The notes below the pieces were generated by a model. That model worked only from the letters and a program-made list of their open reading frames with translations. It did not search any database and was not told the DNA's origin. Position numbers and translations under genes: made by a program. A stretch of DNA of 64,000 nt from Sphingomonas psychrotolerans (GTDB lineage Bacteria; Pseudomonadota; Alphaproteobacteria; Sphingomonadales; Sphingomonadaceae), in NCBI RefSeq assembly GCF_002796605.1, contig NZ_CP024923.1, positions 434,001 to 498,000 on the forward strand, read 5' to 3'. Below, piece by piece: positions 45,001-53,000 of the stretch; position 1 is the stretch's first letter; the number at the start of each line of letters is the position of its first letter.

Positions 45001-46588
45001 CAGCGCCGAGGCTGGGGGTGTATTCAACGCGATCCGCGGCGATCAGCAGCAGATCGGGCAGGCCAGTGCCCGTCACGCTGACGATCTGGCGCGCCGGGTT
45101 GTCGATGTCGACGGGGATGCGCTCGAAACCGTGGAACGGGCCGGCGGCGGCGTCGCTGCCGATTTCGGCGAAGCCGGGGCAGGCCCGCGCGCGCGACAAC
45201 CATTGCATCCGGCCGCTGCCGGTTACGTCGGCAAGAGTAAAGCCGCCGCCGGGCCATTGCGCGCCGTTGGGGATCGGCGCGACGCGGCTGGGGCCGGCAT
45301 AGGAGACGCTGGACCGGGCCGGGTCGAGCCGGTCGGGCGGCCAGAAGCGCACGCCGCCATCGTGCGCCTGAAGCAGGCCGGGGATGCCGCCGCCGAACAG
45401 ATCGACCCAAAGGGCGTCCGCCCCCTGCACCGCGGTGCCGCCGCTGGTGGCGACGTCGGCATAGCTGCCGCGCGCAAGGTCGAAATCGCTGTAGAGGAGC
45501 TCGATCGGCGCGAGCGGGGCGGCCGCGCGCGCGCCGTTCGCCACGCCGGCATCGGTGCGGAAGCCGGTCTCGGCGATCCGGGTCAGCAATGTGCGGTGCG
45601 GGCTCTCGTCATAGCCGAGGCGGAGCGCAGTCACGAGCAGCGGCGTCGCGCCGAGGGCGTCGGGGAAATCATGGAAGATCAGGATCGTTCGGCAGAGCCG
45701 CGCGGTGCGGACCTCGAAACCGGAATCGTAGCGCGAAAAGGGGTCGGCGCGACATGTCCAGCTGCCGGAGGGCTGCCAGGGGTCGGCTGCCGCAGTGTCA
45801 TATTCGCCATAGTCGAAGGCCGCGTGGAAGCACCAATCGGGGGCGGGGGGCGAAGCGCCCTGCGCAAATAGCATGAGGGAGCCGGTGGTCGGAACGCGAT
45901 TGCCCCAATGGATTTGCGCCAGATAGCGGTTGGCACGTGAGCGCGGGGCGATGCTCGGATCGCCGGTGCCGTCCTCGGGCTTATAGTCGTAGAGCAGATG
46001 GTCGCCGCGCGGGCCGAAGCTCTCTTGCAGCAACCAGGCGAAGACCCGCGCGGGATCCGCGGGATCGGCGATCTGCGCGCTCGGGTCGGTGCCGTAGAGC
46101 GAGGTCCAGTTGTCGCCGTCGACGACGCGCCATAGATCGCGCCCGGGGGCGGTGAGGTGGTCGATGGCGGGGAAGCCCTGCTCGAGCCGCGGCCGATAGC
46201 CGCGGGTGGTGTAAGTGACTCCGCCGATCACGGCTTGTCCGGGCGGATCAGGGGTGGGCACCAGCTCACCGAACCCGGCGTGCATGAACACGTCGTCGGC
46301 ATCGTAGCGCGGAATGCGCTTGCTGGTCTGGCGGACGATTGCCGGCTGCCCGATGTCGACGCCCATGCCGAACACGCCGGCGCCGCCGCCCGATTGCCAG
46401 CTGAGAGCAAGCGGCGGGGCGATGCCGCGGGCCGGGGGGAAGGGGATCGGGACGCTCAGCGAAGCGCCACCGGCGAAGTCGCCGGCGGCAAGACTCTCGC
46501 CCATCCCCGCGACCGGGCCGCCGGCCTTGGACGGCCCGGGGGTGGCGAGCGCGAGCTTTGCCCCGTTGTTCTGATCCCCTCGCGCCAC
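39071..46588 (-). CDS. Fused TcB-TcC (SpvB/TcdB/RHS) toxin with EEP-like C-terminus
   Basis: 2505 residues. Order: SpvB-type N-terminus ('SLSVPIPFPPARGIAPPLAL', about 43-62); a beta-propeller with FG-GAP-like repeats ('YLADLDGTGAADLLYLSADG'); TcdB-type middle ('VEVCNNLGRSLTLDYTTSAQ'); RHS/YD repeats forming the TcC cocoon; and the conserved closing box 'RRFGGEEFDPATGLYRYALR', 'RWLSPDPAG', 'GYRFVHNNP' (about 2190-2228). After it comes a 272-residue variable domain described separately. In Tc toxins the TcB/TcC cocoon encloses this C-terminal enzyme and threads it through the TcA channel. TcB and TcC are one polypeptide here. Start is GTG 46588 with GAGG 6 nt upstream, 7 bp after the preceding stop. 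Confidence 0.92.
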   Translation of the reverse strand: MARGDQNNGAKLALATPGPSKAGGPVAGMGESLAAGDFAGGASLSVPIPFPPARGIAPPLALSWQSGGGAGVFGMGVDIGQPAIVRQTSKRIPRYDADDVFMHAGFGELVPTPDPPGQAVIGGVTYTTRGYRPRLEQGFPAIDHLTAPGRDLWRVVDGDNWTSLYGTDPSAQIADPADPARVFAWLLQESFGPRGDHLLYDYKPEDGTGDPSIAPRSRANRYLAQIHWGNRVPTTGSLMLFAQGASPPAPDWCFHAAFDYGEYDTAAADPWQPSGSWTCRADPFSRYDSGFEVRTARLCRTILIFHDFPDALGATPLLVTALRLGYDESPHRTLLTRIAETGFRTDAGVANGARAAAPLAPIELLYSDFDLARGSYADVATSGGTAVQGADALWVDLFGGGIPGLLQAHDGGVRFWPPDRLDPARSSVSYAGPSRVAPIPNGAQWPGGGFTLADVTGSGRMQWLSRARACPGFAEIGSDAAAGPFHGFERIPVDIDNPARQIVSVTGTGLPDLLLIAADRVEYTPSLGAVGYGDTVRLPGQGLPPYAPEALGEARRFADICGSGQHHLVRIRNGSVTYWPNLGYGRFGAPVAMANAPWFDSELDPSRLYLADLDGTGAADLLYLSADGLRVWRNRAGNGFDDPVMLPLPAPADLLMQLDFVDLLGSGLACLVVTQPQALVPRRYLPINGGVRPFQLVEVCNNLGRSLTLDYTTSAQSWMRDRAQGVAWLTTPPSPVLLLAALTDRDALAETVTTRSFIYRHGYYDPDERNFTGFAFVEERDAEDFPDPAPEDDPAAKAYQAPPNVTRRWRHTGALPNGLPLELQLAPEWFQGDPKACPLALTATQFVARDAEAVRQACFALRGQMLREEDYGVDDSAVAATPYVVETVRHQIQQLEPPSAGGISVFRVDPLETLHYEYERSAMDPRVSHGFTLARDDFGNVTQSVSLAYPRRTPDPAVPAQAELIATQELTSYLNVTDGFRLIGIVGDEIEEAIDGLTPDADGYLTLEALRTQLAAAKTRRFAWTRHHYAPGPGGAALSPQALPVMVEAATFECAALTQQYAPALGATDLTALLTGPDGGYRAYSNGEEAGYWWNPGTSLDYAGADGFYLPVRSTDPLGGVIDCSYDASALLIVHSADLLGNVTTVEAVDYQALAPARVRDPNQALCEVAFDALGLVATLTAHGSEGGTAMGFAPLSTYQWPAEPPDFATVLAAPASALQGMKAAYFYDPLAWCGLISQAILAGLSIDTAALWTDLIARGYLTEDGAICTRFRRDRAAGSYQLAALFATVSDQVATLIEAAPASAPVGALSLVASAFPGSPVGPIVQQIVYTDGLGRLLQTKSFTDEGQPVRGQAAEAAAPATAWLTSGAVRYNAKGDPVRRFEPWFSGSCAYDPLEAAIEGASTIFYFDALGRFDHALTPLGAIRRQLRGSVSADGDFTPGPWDFAVYDENDTLKSSPYYQALIADPHADPCERAAALRAALADGSPTRTSLDPLGRPVRTRQQNDGLITAAGLESLGYPESQADTLLAALIDEGQLDARGAPTMAFAPGATGWTLPLPPPFTDDADKITTYIAAIQRAGTLLATVMTLDIRGNPLRIADPRLAATGVANYVVAFALNNTPVCIAGADSGTRRTLANAIGAPLYARDAIGNVLTSRFDQLGRPAEQHLVPATSGPAQIMRALYGDSARAATPGAPLVPYFTAPERWNLRGKPVMLLDSAGLLLAPFATFQGFESAHAIWIRKDPAALPDWGTLDDPTLQILADAITALPDAGALASLSLPASILAVLDDAGFVTRTGFDALGRITAATDAGGNVEQRTINVRGLLAAIDFAPAGGAAVTSIGPITYDAHARPLAYGVDGAFATTLDYDPRTFQLTGIATNGATTADVRQALTYYRDPIGNVMFALDAADLPLGRPAGAQPTQAFTYDLLYQLITATGREGTPAAEPTPYAERFDYDAGDNLVAETHSGGLANWTRSFIIAAGSNRLDSLTTTTGGASDSRPLAYDANGNQTALPGLDTLAWNYLDRIATTITSPDGDGAFEREDHIYSGTGTRVRTRRQYFAGANQLPVWTEEITYLDTLEITRTTQGDTTSEQHLARVTAAGRPVAQWLGWISGAPEGGPAAAMSYPLLDVLGSVRQLLDAGGAPLMWREYLPYGADSLSWTADDTSGTLQRRRFGGEEFDPATGLYRYALRDYAPSLMRWLSPDPAGAADTLNGYRFVHNNPATFADDGGRVTIHHWNVKDKNTPALNDTKFIAEMANQLAKAVDHRGTVVFLTEVMASVSHATFSTFLDKVQKKAGPGWKAQLIYAGVSEGGWRREKIAVLTHGLPVQNYFQLVCPTSTSKNTIKEVSPTATFTHRHQFNERQIVGVDVLANVGGETTMSIGAYHNQGPSSGAETRASRWRQQGGRHRLHAVTGDWNTPAPKEKNKRPTKRLRGDGFGGNVTFDQTGTSRGGSVYDYTLSFNSDVNGRELHVENRAGPRLSSSDHRPNSAVITTRKRTRED
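39074..39889 (-). other. EEP-family (CdtB/DNase I-like) toxin domain at the RHS C-terminus
   Basis: Residues about 2234-2505 of the TcB-TcC protein. Motifs in the order and spacing of the endonuclease/exonuclease/phosphatase fold: 'IHHWNVKD' (N2241), 'VVFLTEVMA' (E2278), 'WRREKIAVLTHG', 'HAVTGDWNTP' (D2419, N2421), and 'SSSDHRPNSAVIT' (D2488, H2489). These are the metal-binding and catalytic positions of the family (WN, QE/TE, GDxN, SDH). The substrate could be DNA, RNA or a phospho-/sphingolipid. Stretches such as nt 39191-39220 are clearly more A/T-rich than the surrounding RHS sequence, as expected of an exchangeable tip. Confidence 0.7.
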
Positions 46589-46595
46589 CGTCGCC

Positions 46596-48149
46596 TCAGT
46601 TCGCGCAGTCGGGCAGGTCCGCGCCGGAAATCGCCGCGTCGATGATCTGGAGGATGCAATCGAAGCTCGGCCCCGTCGCAGTGGGGGTGGGTGCTGGCGT
46701 TGGCGTTGGCTCCGGCGTTGGCGCGGGTGGCGGCGTTGGGGTAACGGCGTCCGTGCCCGCAGGTGTGGCGACTAATGCGAACAGCGCCGTGAACTGTGCT
46801 TCGGCGGCGGCGGTGGTGCTCGATAGCGAACTGTCTTCGAGCGCCTGCGGCAGGATCACGCCGAATCCGTCATAGATCGAATGGGCGACGCTGCCGGCGT
46901 CGGCGGGAATCTGGCGGTTGGCGATGCCGAAGGCCATCGCCGCGGCGACCGCTTCGGCGAGGATCGGCTGTAGCCGCAGGAACCCCCCGGGGACGACCAC
47001 CGACGGGCGGCTCAGCATCTGCTTGTAGGCGAAGACGTTGGGTCGATTGTTCGCCCAGTCGACCTGGATAGTCACGTCGGGGAAGAAGCCACTGAACAGC
47101 TTGATGAAATATTGGGCGCGCACGAGGTTGGTCTGGTCGGTGGTGGCGCGGGTGCGGGCAGCGGCGACGAAGGCGGCTTCCTGGTCGGCGGTGAACAAAG
47201 TCACCGCGCTCCTGGGGATCGTGATCATCGGTTGGTCGAGTCCTTCGAAGCCGGCGGGTGGAGGTGCGGCGACGGGCACGGTGGCGGTCAGCCGGGGCGC
47301 GGGAGCCGAGACCGCTACCTGCTGATCGGCTGGGGCAGTCTTGGTTGCCTGACTGTCGGCGAGATGCGCGTCGAGCTGGCCGGTGGGGGCGAGCAGCTGG
47401 AGCACATAATCGCCCGCGACTGCGCCGTTCAGATCGAGCAGATGGCCGTCGAGCGAGCCATTCCAGTCGGCCGGGCCCGAGGCGTCCGTGGCGAAATGGA
47501 CGAGGCTATGGAGATAATGGCCGGCCTCGACGCCGTGCAGCAGCAGCGGCTGGCCCTTGGGATCGACGAGCTGGTCGGTGCCCGGCACGAGCTGGTCGGC
47601 GCGCTTGAGCTGGCCGCTGGGCAGCATCAGCAGCTGATCGGGATGCGCGATCAGCGACTGACCGTCGCCGAAACTGGCGTGGACCATCAGCGGCGGCATC
47701 CCCTGATGCGTGGAGGCGGGCGGGGTGACGGCCGCGAAGGCGACGTTCGCGGGCTTCCAGTCGAGCGTGTCAACCGAGCCATGCGCGGTCATCACCTGGT
47801 CGCCCACTGCGAGATCGCCGACCTGGACCGAGCCACCCGGCGCGGAAACCGCAGTCAGCGCATAGCCGCCCCGGCAGCAGCAATAGCAGGGCTCGACGGT
47901 CCACGGGTTGTCGAGCCGATAGCATTGCTGTGCAGAGATGTAGCGGACCTCGCCGGTCGTCTCGTTCTTGCAGCCAAAGGTCTGGATCGGAAAATTATTG
48001 GTCCTGGGGTTACAGTCCGGAATGGGGAGGCCCTGCCAATCAAGGCAATTGCACAGCGCGTGAAAGATTGTGCGGTCCGGCATATCGTAGCAGGCCGAGG
48101 GGTCGCACGGCTTGGCGTCGGGACCCAGATTGGCGAGGCAGTCAGTCAT
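46596..48149 (-). CDS. Cys-rich Hint-domain-like protein, copy 1 (Tc operon)
   Basis: 517 residues, paralogous to the next upstream gene. Residues 1-92 form a Cys-rich module (about 12 Cys) with 'IFHALCNCLDWQGLPIPDCN' and a 'CYCCC' end. Residues about 92-260 resemble a Hint (hedgehog/intein) fold: 'VQVGDLAVGDQVMTA', 'SLIAHPDQLLMLPSGQLKRA', 'DQLVPGTDQLV' and 'NGAVAGDYVLQLL'. The block-B His is present, but the Cys at the usual Hint start is followed by RGG instead of FxxGT. The C-terminal about 200 residues contain 'RPSVVVPGGFLRLQPI' and end in a Pro/Thr linker and 'DCILQIIDAAISGADLPDC'. ATG 48149 has AGGAG 10 nt upstream. It lies 7 bp before the TcB-TcC gene. Function unknown; self-cleaving or anchoring roles are guesses. 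Confidence 0.65.
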   Translation of the reverse strand: MTDCLANLGPDAKPCDPSACYDMPDRTIFHALCNCLDWQGLPIPDCNPRTNNFPIQTFGCKNETTGEVRYISAQQCYRLDNPWTVEPCYCCCRGGYALTAVSAPGGSVQVGDLAVGDQVMTAHGSVDTLDWKPANVAFAAVTPPASTHQGMPPLMVHASFGDGQSLIAHPDQLLMLPSGQLKRADQLVPGTDQLVDPKGQPLLLHGVEAGHYLHSLVHFATDASGPADWNGSLDGHLLDLNGAVAGDYVLQLLAPTGQLDAHLADSQATKTAPADQQVAVSAPAPRLTATVPVAAPPPAGFEGLDQPMITIPRSAVTLFTADQEAAFVAAARTRATTDQTNLVRAQYFIKLFSGFFPDVTIQVDWANNRPNVFAYKQMLSRPSVVVPGGFLRLQPILAEAVAAAMAFGIANRQIPADAGSVAHSIYDGFGVILPQALEDSSLSSTTAAAEAQFTALFALVATPAGTDAVTPTPPPAPTPEPTPTPAPTPTATGPSFDCILQIIDAAISGADLPDCAN

Positions 48150-48169
48150 GGCGCGCGTCTCCTGAAGCT

Positions 48170-48202
48170 CCGGGATGGCGCGGCGGATGCGCGCCATCCC
48201 GG
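48170..48202. terminator. Strong intercistronic hairpin between the two Hint-like genes
   Basis: A perfect 13-bp inverted repeat, CCGGGATGGCGCG / CGCGCCATCCCGG (48170-48182 and 48190-48202), with a 7-nt loop. It fills most of the 67-bp gap between the stop of copy 2 and the start of copy 1. No T-run follows on the minus strand, so it is more likely an attenuator, RNA-processing or stabilising structure than a full terminator. It would allow unequal expression of TcA plus copy 2 versus copy 1 plus the toxin. Confidence 0.55.
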
Positions 48203-48216
48203 CAATTGGGGCAAGG

Positions 48217-50034
48217 TCAGGCCTTGGTGGTGCCGCCGTCGCCGTCGCCGACGGTGAACAGGGCGGAGCTGTGCGCGGGATCGAGCTTGTCGCCGGTCGC
48301 TCCGGTCACGCCCGACACGAGCAGCGAGTAATCGCCCGGATCGAGCGTTACCGTCGCGACCACCGACGAAGTGACCCCGGCAGGTGCGTCGAGCTTGATG
48401 ATCGATCCGTTGGGGGTCAGCTGATAGCTCTTCGGATTGAGCGCGCTGGCGACGTTGATCGGCTCGCTGAAGCTGATCGTCAGCGCGCCGTCGGCATAGC
48501 TCGCCGAGGCGAGCGTGAGCGGCACCGGGGGGCCGCCGGCGCATTCGGGCAGCGGATCGCCCGAGATCGCGGCATCGATCACCTGCGAGAGGCAGTTCGC
48601 CGAGATCCCGCCCTCGCCGCCGGTCTCGAGCTTGGCGAGGAGCGCGAGCAGCGTATCGAACTGGGCCTGACCCGCGACCAGCGTCTGGTTGAACGTGTTC
48701 ACGCCCTGGAGCGCCTGCTGCATCACCACGCCGATGCCGTCATAGACGCTGCGGCCGACATCGCCGCTATTCGCCTCGATTCCCGCGCTGGCGATCCCGG
48801 ACGCGATACCGATCGCCATGGCAGGCCCATAAAGCGGCCCGAGGCGCAGGAACTCGCCCGCGATCACCACCGTTGGCGTGCCATATTGGGTGAAGGCGTA
48901 CACGTTCGGGTGGATGCTCTCCCAATCGAGATAGACGTGCACCTTGGGATAAAAGGCACTGAACAACTTGATGTAGTAACTGGTCAGCTGGACGTTTGTG
49001 ACGTCGGAGAAACCGCGCTTGGGGATGGACTGATCCATCAGCAGCGCTTCCTGTCTGGATGAGAAGAGCTGGAAGGCGCCGGCGGGGATGAACGCTTCGC
49101 TCTCGGCGTGCGCGCGGAAATTGTGCGCGCGCACTTCCATGCCGGCGGCCTGGTGACTCTCGCCGACCACGAACGCCTTGACCGAGACGCCCGAATTCGC
49201 CGCCTTGTAATCGGCGTGACCGAGGTCCGGCGCTTCCGGATCGGCGAGGTTCGGCGCCATCTTGGCCATGTCCTGGTACATCTGGAGCAAATAGTCGCCG
49301 GCGACGACGCCATTGGCGTTGATCAGATGATCGTCGATCGAGCCGTCCCACTCGTCATAGCTGGGCGTCGAGGTGGCGATGTGGTGGATCGCGCCCATGT
49401 AATAGCCGCTCGCCAGCATGTTGATGTTCAACGGCGCGCTGCCATCGGCCGCGACGAGCATGTCGGTGCCCGGCACGAGCTGGTCGGCGCGCTTGAGCTT
49501 GCCGTCGGGCAGAACCATCAGCTGATCGCGTGAGACGATCAGCGACTGATTGTCGCCATAAGCGAGGTAGATCATCATGTTGCCGAGGCTGCCCGGGGCG
49601 GAGGCAGGCGTGCCGGCGCTGAAGGTCACGGTCTGCGCGGTCCAGTTCCAGCTGCCCGGCGTGCCGGCCGCGGCCAGCACTTCGTTGTTCACCAGCAGGT
49701 CGCCGATCGCCATCAGCCCGTTCGGCACCGCGATCGGGGTGTTCGCTGCGAAGCAGGTGCAGCAGCAATAGCAGGTGTCCCAAAACCAGGGCTGCCCCAA
49801 CTGGCTGCAGGCCTGCGAGCTGATGTTCTGAATCTCGCCGGTCGACCCGTTCTTGCATTGCGCGGTCTGGACCGGATAATTGCTGTTCTTGGGATTGCAG
49901 TCCGGAATGGGGTTGCCCTGCCAATCGATGCACAAGCAGGTTGCGTGGAAGATCGACGTCTCCTGGAAGTTGTTGCAATGATTGGAATTGCACAGCTCAT
50001 AGCCTGGGCCGAGGGTATCAACGCATGACGACAT
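48217..50034 (-). CDS. Cys-rich Hint-domain-like protein, copy 2 (Tc operon), with Ig-like tail
   Basis: 605 residues. It shares with copy 1 the N-terminal Cys module ('IFHATCLCIDWQGNPIPDCN', 'CYCCC' at 88-92), the Hint-like region and the C-terminal 'SQVIDAAISGDPLPEC'. Here the Hint start is canonical: 'CFAANTPIAVPNGLMAIGDL' with Cys94 as candidate nucleophile. The block-B position reads 'SLIVSRDQLMVLPDGKLKRA', i.e. the His of copy 1 is lost. The two copies therefore each keep a different part of the expected active site. An extra C-terminal about 90 residues ('GALTISFSEPINVASALNPK', 'DPGDYSLLVSGVTG') form a bacterial Ig-like domain. The start is firm: AGGAGG 6-7 nt before ATG 50034. It follows TcA by 50 bp. 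Confidence 0.65.
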   Translation of the reverse strand: MSSCVDTLGPGYELCNSNHCNNFQETSIFHATCLCIDWQGNPIPDCNPKNSNYPVQTAQCKNGSTGEIQNISSQACSQLGQPWFWDTCYCCCTCFAANTPIAVPNGLMAIGDLLVNNEVLAAAGTPGSWNWTAQTVTFSAGTPASAPGSLGNMMIYLAYGDNQSLIVSRDQLMVLPDGKLKRADQLVPGTDMLVAADGSAPLNINMLASGYYMGAIHHIATSTPSYDEWDGSIDDHLINANGVVAGDYLLQMYQDMAKMAPNLADPEAPDLGHADYKAANSGVSVKAFVVGESHQAAGMEVRAHNFRAHAESEAFIPAGAFQLFSSRQEALLMDQSIPKRGFSDVTNVQLTSYYIKLFSAFYPKVHVYLDWESIHPNVYAFTQYGTPTVVIAGEFLRLGPLYGPAMAIGIASGIASAGIEANSGDVGRSVYDGIGVVMQQALQGVNTFNQTLVAGQAQFDTLLALLAKLETGGEGGISANCLSQVIDAAISGDPLPECAGGPPVPLTLASASYADGALTISFSEPINVASALNPKSYQLTPNGSIIKLDAPAGVTSSVVATVTLDPGDYSLLVSGVTGATGDKLDPAHSSALFTVGDGDGGTTKA

Positions 50035-50084
50035 GTCTTTCCTCCTGGGTCATTGGTTAACCGGATACGCAATTGGACACGCCG

Positions 50085-53000
50085 TCAGCTCTGCTTCGCG
50101 GGCAGGACATCGGCACTGTATTGAATGAGGAACTCGATCCCGAGGATGGCGGCGGGATCAATGACCCCGTCCTTGAGCATCTGGGGCGGCAGCTTCGCGA
50201 GCGTGAAATCGAGCGACCAGTCGCTGAGGAAGTCGGCGCCGGCGATAGCGGTGCGCGGATCCGCGGCGATATAGACGCCGCCGGAGCCGACGGGCGCGAA
50301 GCTCAGCGCATCGCTGTCCTTGCCGATGGTCAAACTCACCAGGCTGCTATCACTGGGGATCGTCACGGCGGGCGCGACGATCAGCCGCACCGATACCTTG
50401 TCGGCCTGGGCGTTGGGGAGCCACGGGAGCATCGCGGGCGTGACGGCGAACTGGAGCGATTGGGTCGCCGCGCCCGGCGTGCCGGCGAGGAACGCCTGCC
50501 AGCTGGATGCGAACATGCTCGCCGCATCGAGATAGAGCCGGTTCTGGTAACGGACGTTGTTGGTCCGCAGCGTATCGATCACGTCGGTGCGAAACGACGG
50601 GCTGCCGTCGAAGCTGATCGAATCCTCGACCGCGGTGTAGCGGATGTCGATGATAACGTCGGTGATCGTGGTGAGGTCGACCCGGTTGTTCTCCGGCGGA
50701 ATCGCGAGCTTCCAGCTCGACACCGCGCCGGTGCCTTCGAACGGCATGAACTGATCGCCGCCGAAACTGAGCTCGAACACGCCGGCGTCGTTACTGCCCC
50801 GCGATACGGCGATGGCTTGGCCCGACTTCATGGCCAGTCGCAGCCCGGCCGGCGCGCCGCTCGAACCGTTCCCGCCGGTTACGGGTTTGCCGCTCTGGTC
50901 CTGCTTGACGAGATAGTCGACGATCTCCTTGTGCGGCGTCATCACCACCGCGCAGCCCGTCTGGATCAGCGTCGCGCTGAGGTTCTGATACGGCCCGACC
51001 AGCGCCGGAATGGTGATCGACACCGAGGCGATCTGGCGCTGGTAATGGCCGGGGAAATCGAGATCGAGCATCGTCTCGGTCAGATCGAACGTCGCCGGCT
51101 GACCCATGCGCAGGTTGAGGACCTGGATGGGATCGAGATCGAGCAGCGAGATGGTCTTTTCGATCTGGAGCACGCGGGTGCGCTGATCGGTATAGGCCTT
51201 GCCGAGCTGGGCGAGCGAATAGCCGAGCGTCTCGCCGGCGAGGAGGCCGCGGTGCAGGCTGTCCCAATAAGAAAAGCTGATGAAGGTCGAGGTTGAATTG
51301 AGTTCGAACTGATAGGCAAGCTCGGCCTTGCGCGCGGCATCGAGCGCCATCGTATAGGCCTGGAAATAGAGCGCGGAGACGCGCGCGATCATCCACTGAT
51401 AGAGCTGCTCGCTGGTGAATTTGGAGCCGAGGAAGCTCGAGATCGCCTGCGATTGCGCGATCGAGCGCTTGTTGACCGCAAGATCGAGCTGCGCGGCGGC
51501 GAGCTGCGCCTGGGCGGCGGTGATCTGGCTGTTCAGCGAGGTCACGTCGTCGAGCGCGAGCTGCGCCTGGAACTGCCAATCCTCGTCGCGGCGCTCCATC
51601 TCGCCGCGGGTCGTGGTCAGCGCCGCGGAGAGGTTGAGCACATTGCTGGTGCCGTCGGTGATCTGCGCGCCATTGTTGATCGCGTCGCCCCATTGCATCC
51701 CGCCATCGGCGAGACCGAAGATCGAGGGAGACAGATAGCCCGCGATGGCAATGCCGTGGATCGGCACGGAGAGCGAAGCGAACAGGATCGATTCGGCCTG
51801 GAGCACGCGCGTGGTGATTTCGGCGGAGTTGAGACCGTCATCGTGCAGCGCGGTGTAATGGTCGGCGGTATATTGCGCCTTGTCGCGGCTCGAGGTGAGG
51901 TTGGCGATCGTCGCGGTGACTTCGTCTATCGCCTTTTGCTTGAGGTCGCTGGTCATCGTCAGGATCTGGGTTTCCTGGATCTGACGGAGCGTATCGAGCG
52001 CGCAGGCGTCGTTCTTCTCGAGCGCGGCGAGCAGCGAGGCACCGAAATTGGTGACCAAAGCAGCGAGGTCGCGCGCCTGGGCGAGCAGCGGCACGAAGCG
52101 ATAGTCGGAGATGTTGGCGGACCCCGCGGCCTGCTGGATCGACAGGGCTCCGCCGCCGCTCGCCGCCGCGCGAACCAGCGCCATCGGATCGATGGGCGGA
52201 TCCCATAGCGCGAGCGTCTGCGGCACGCCGTTGATGTTGAGGCCGTTGCGGATCTTGGTCAGCCGGTCCGCGACCGTGTCCCAATAGCCGAGCAACTGGG
52301 TGTTCTCGGGAACGCAGAAATAGGCGTCGATCGCATTGAACGGCTGGCCGTCCATCGCATAGACCGAGCCGCCGGGCGCCGGCAGCTGGTTTTCGAGGCC
52401 GATCAGAAATTCGGGGACACCGCCCGGGTTGAGCGTCTTGAGATCGTTGTAGCTCTTGGGATCCTGCGCCTGGCATGGTCCGAGATCCTCGGGCCGGGGG
52501 CCGAGCAGATCGTTCGCATACGTGTAGAGCAAAGTCGCCGCGGTGATCGATTCCCAAGTGAATTCGGCGAAGCGCATGTCGCCCCAGGCGATCAGCACAT
52601 CGACATATTTCATCAGGATCGTCTTCTCGTACGCGCCGATGCGCAGCCGCGCGATCGCGTGCGGATCGAACGGGTCCGAATGATAGGTCGCGATTTGCGC
52701 CGGGTCGGTGAGATCCGCCACCAGCGATTCGAGCGTGTGGTTGCGGAACGGCCGGAACTGCCAGAAATGCGCGGCCGGGATAGCAAGCTGGAAATTGTCC
52801 AGCACATTGGCGACTTCGCGCATCATCAGCGCGTTGAGCTTGGGGTCGGCGACCGAGGGGAAGAGCTGGGGCAGCGAATCGATGCCGGTATAGGTTGTGG
52901 TCACCCGCGCCGAGCCGGGCGTCATTTCCGACAGGAAGCTGCCGGTGACCAGCGTCGCATAGACCGTGGCGGGATCGCCGCTGATCGTGATGTCGTCGGT

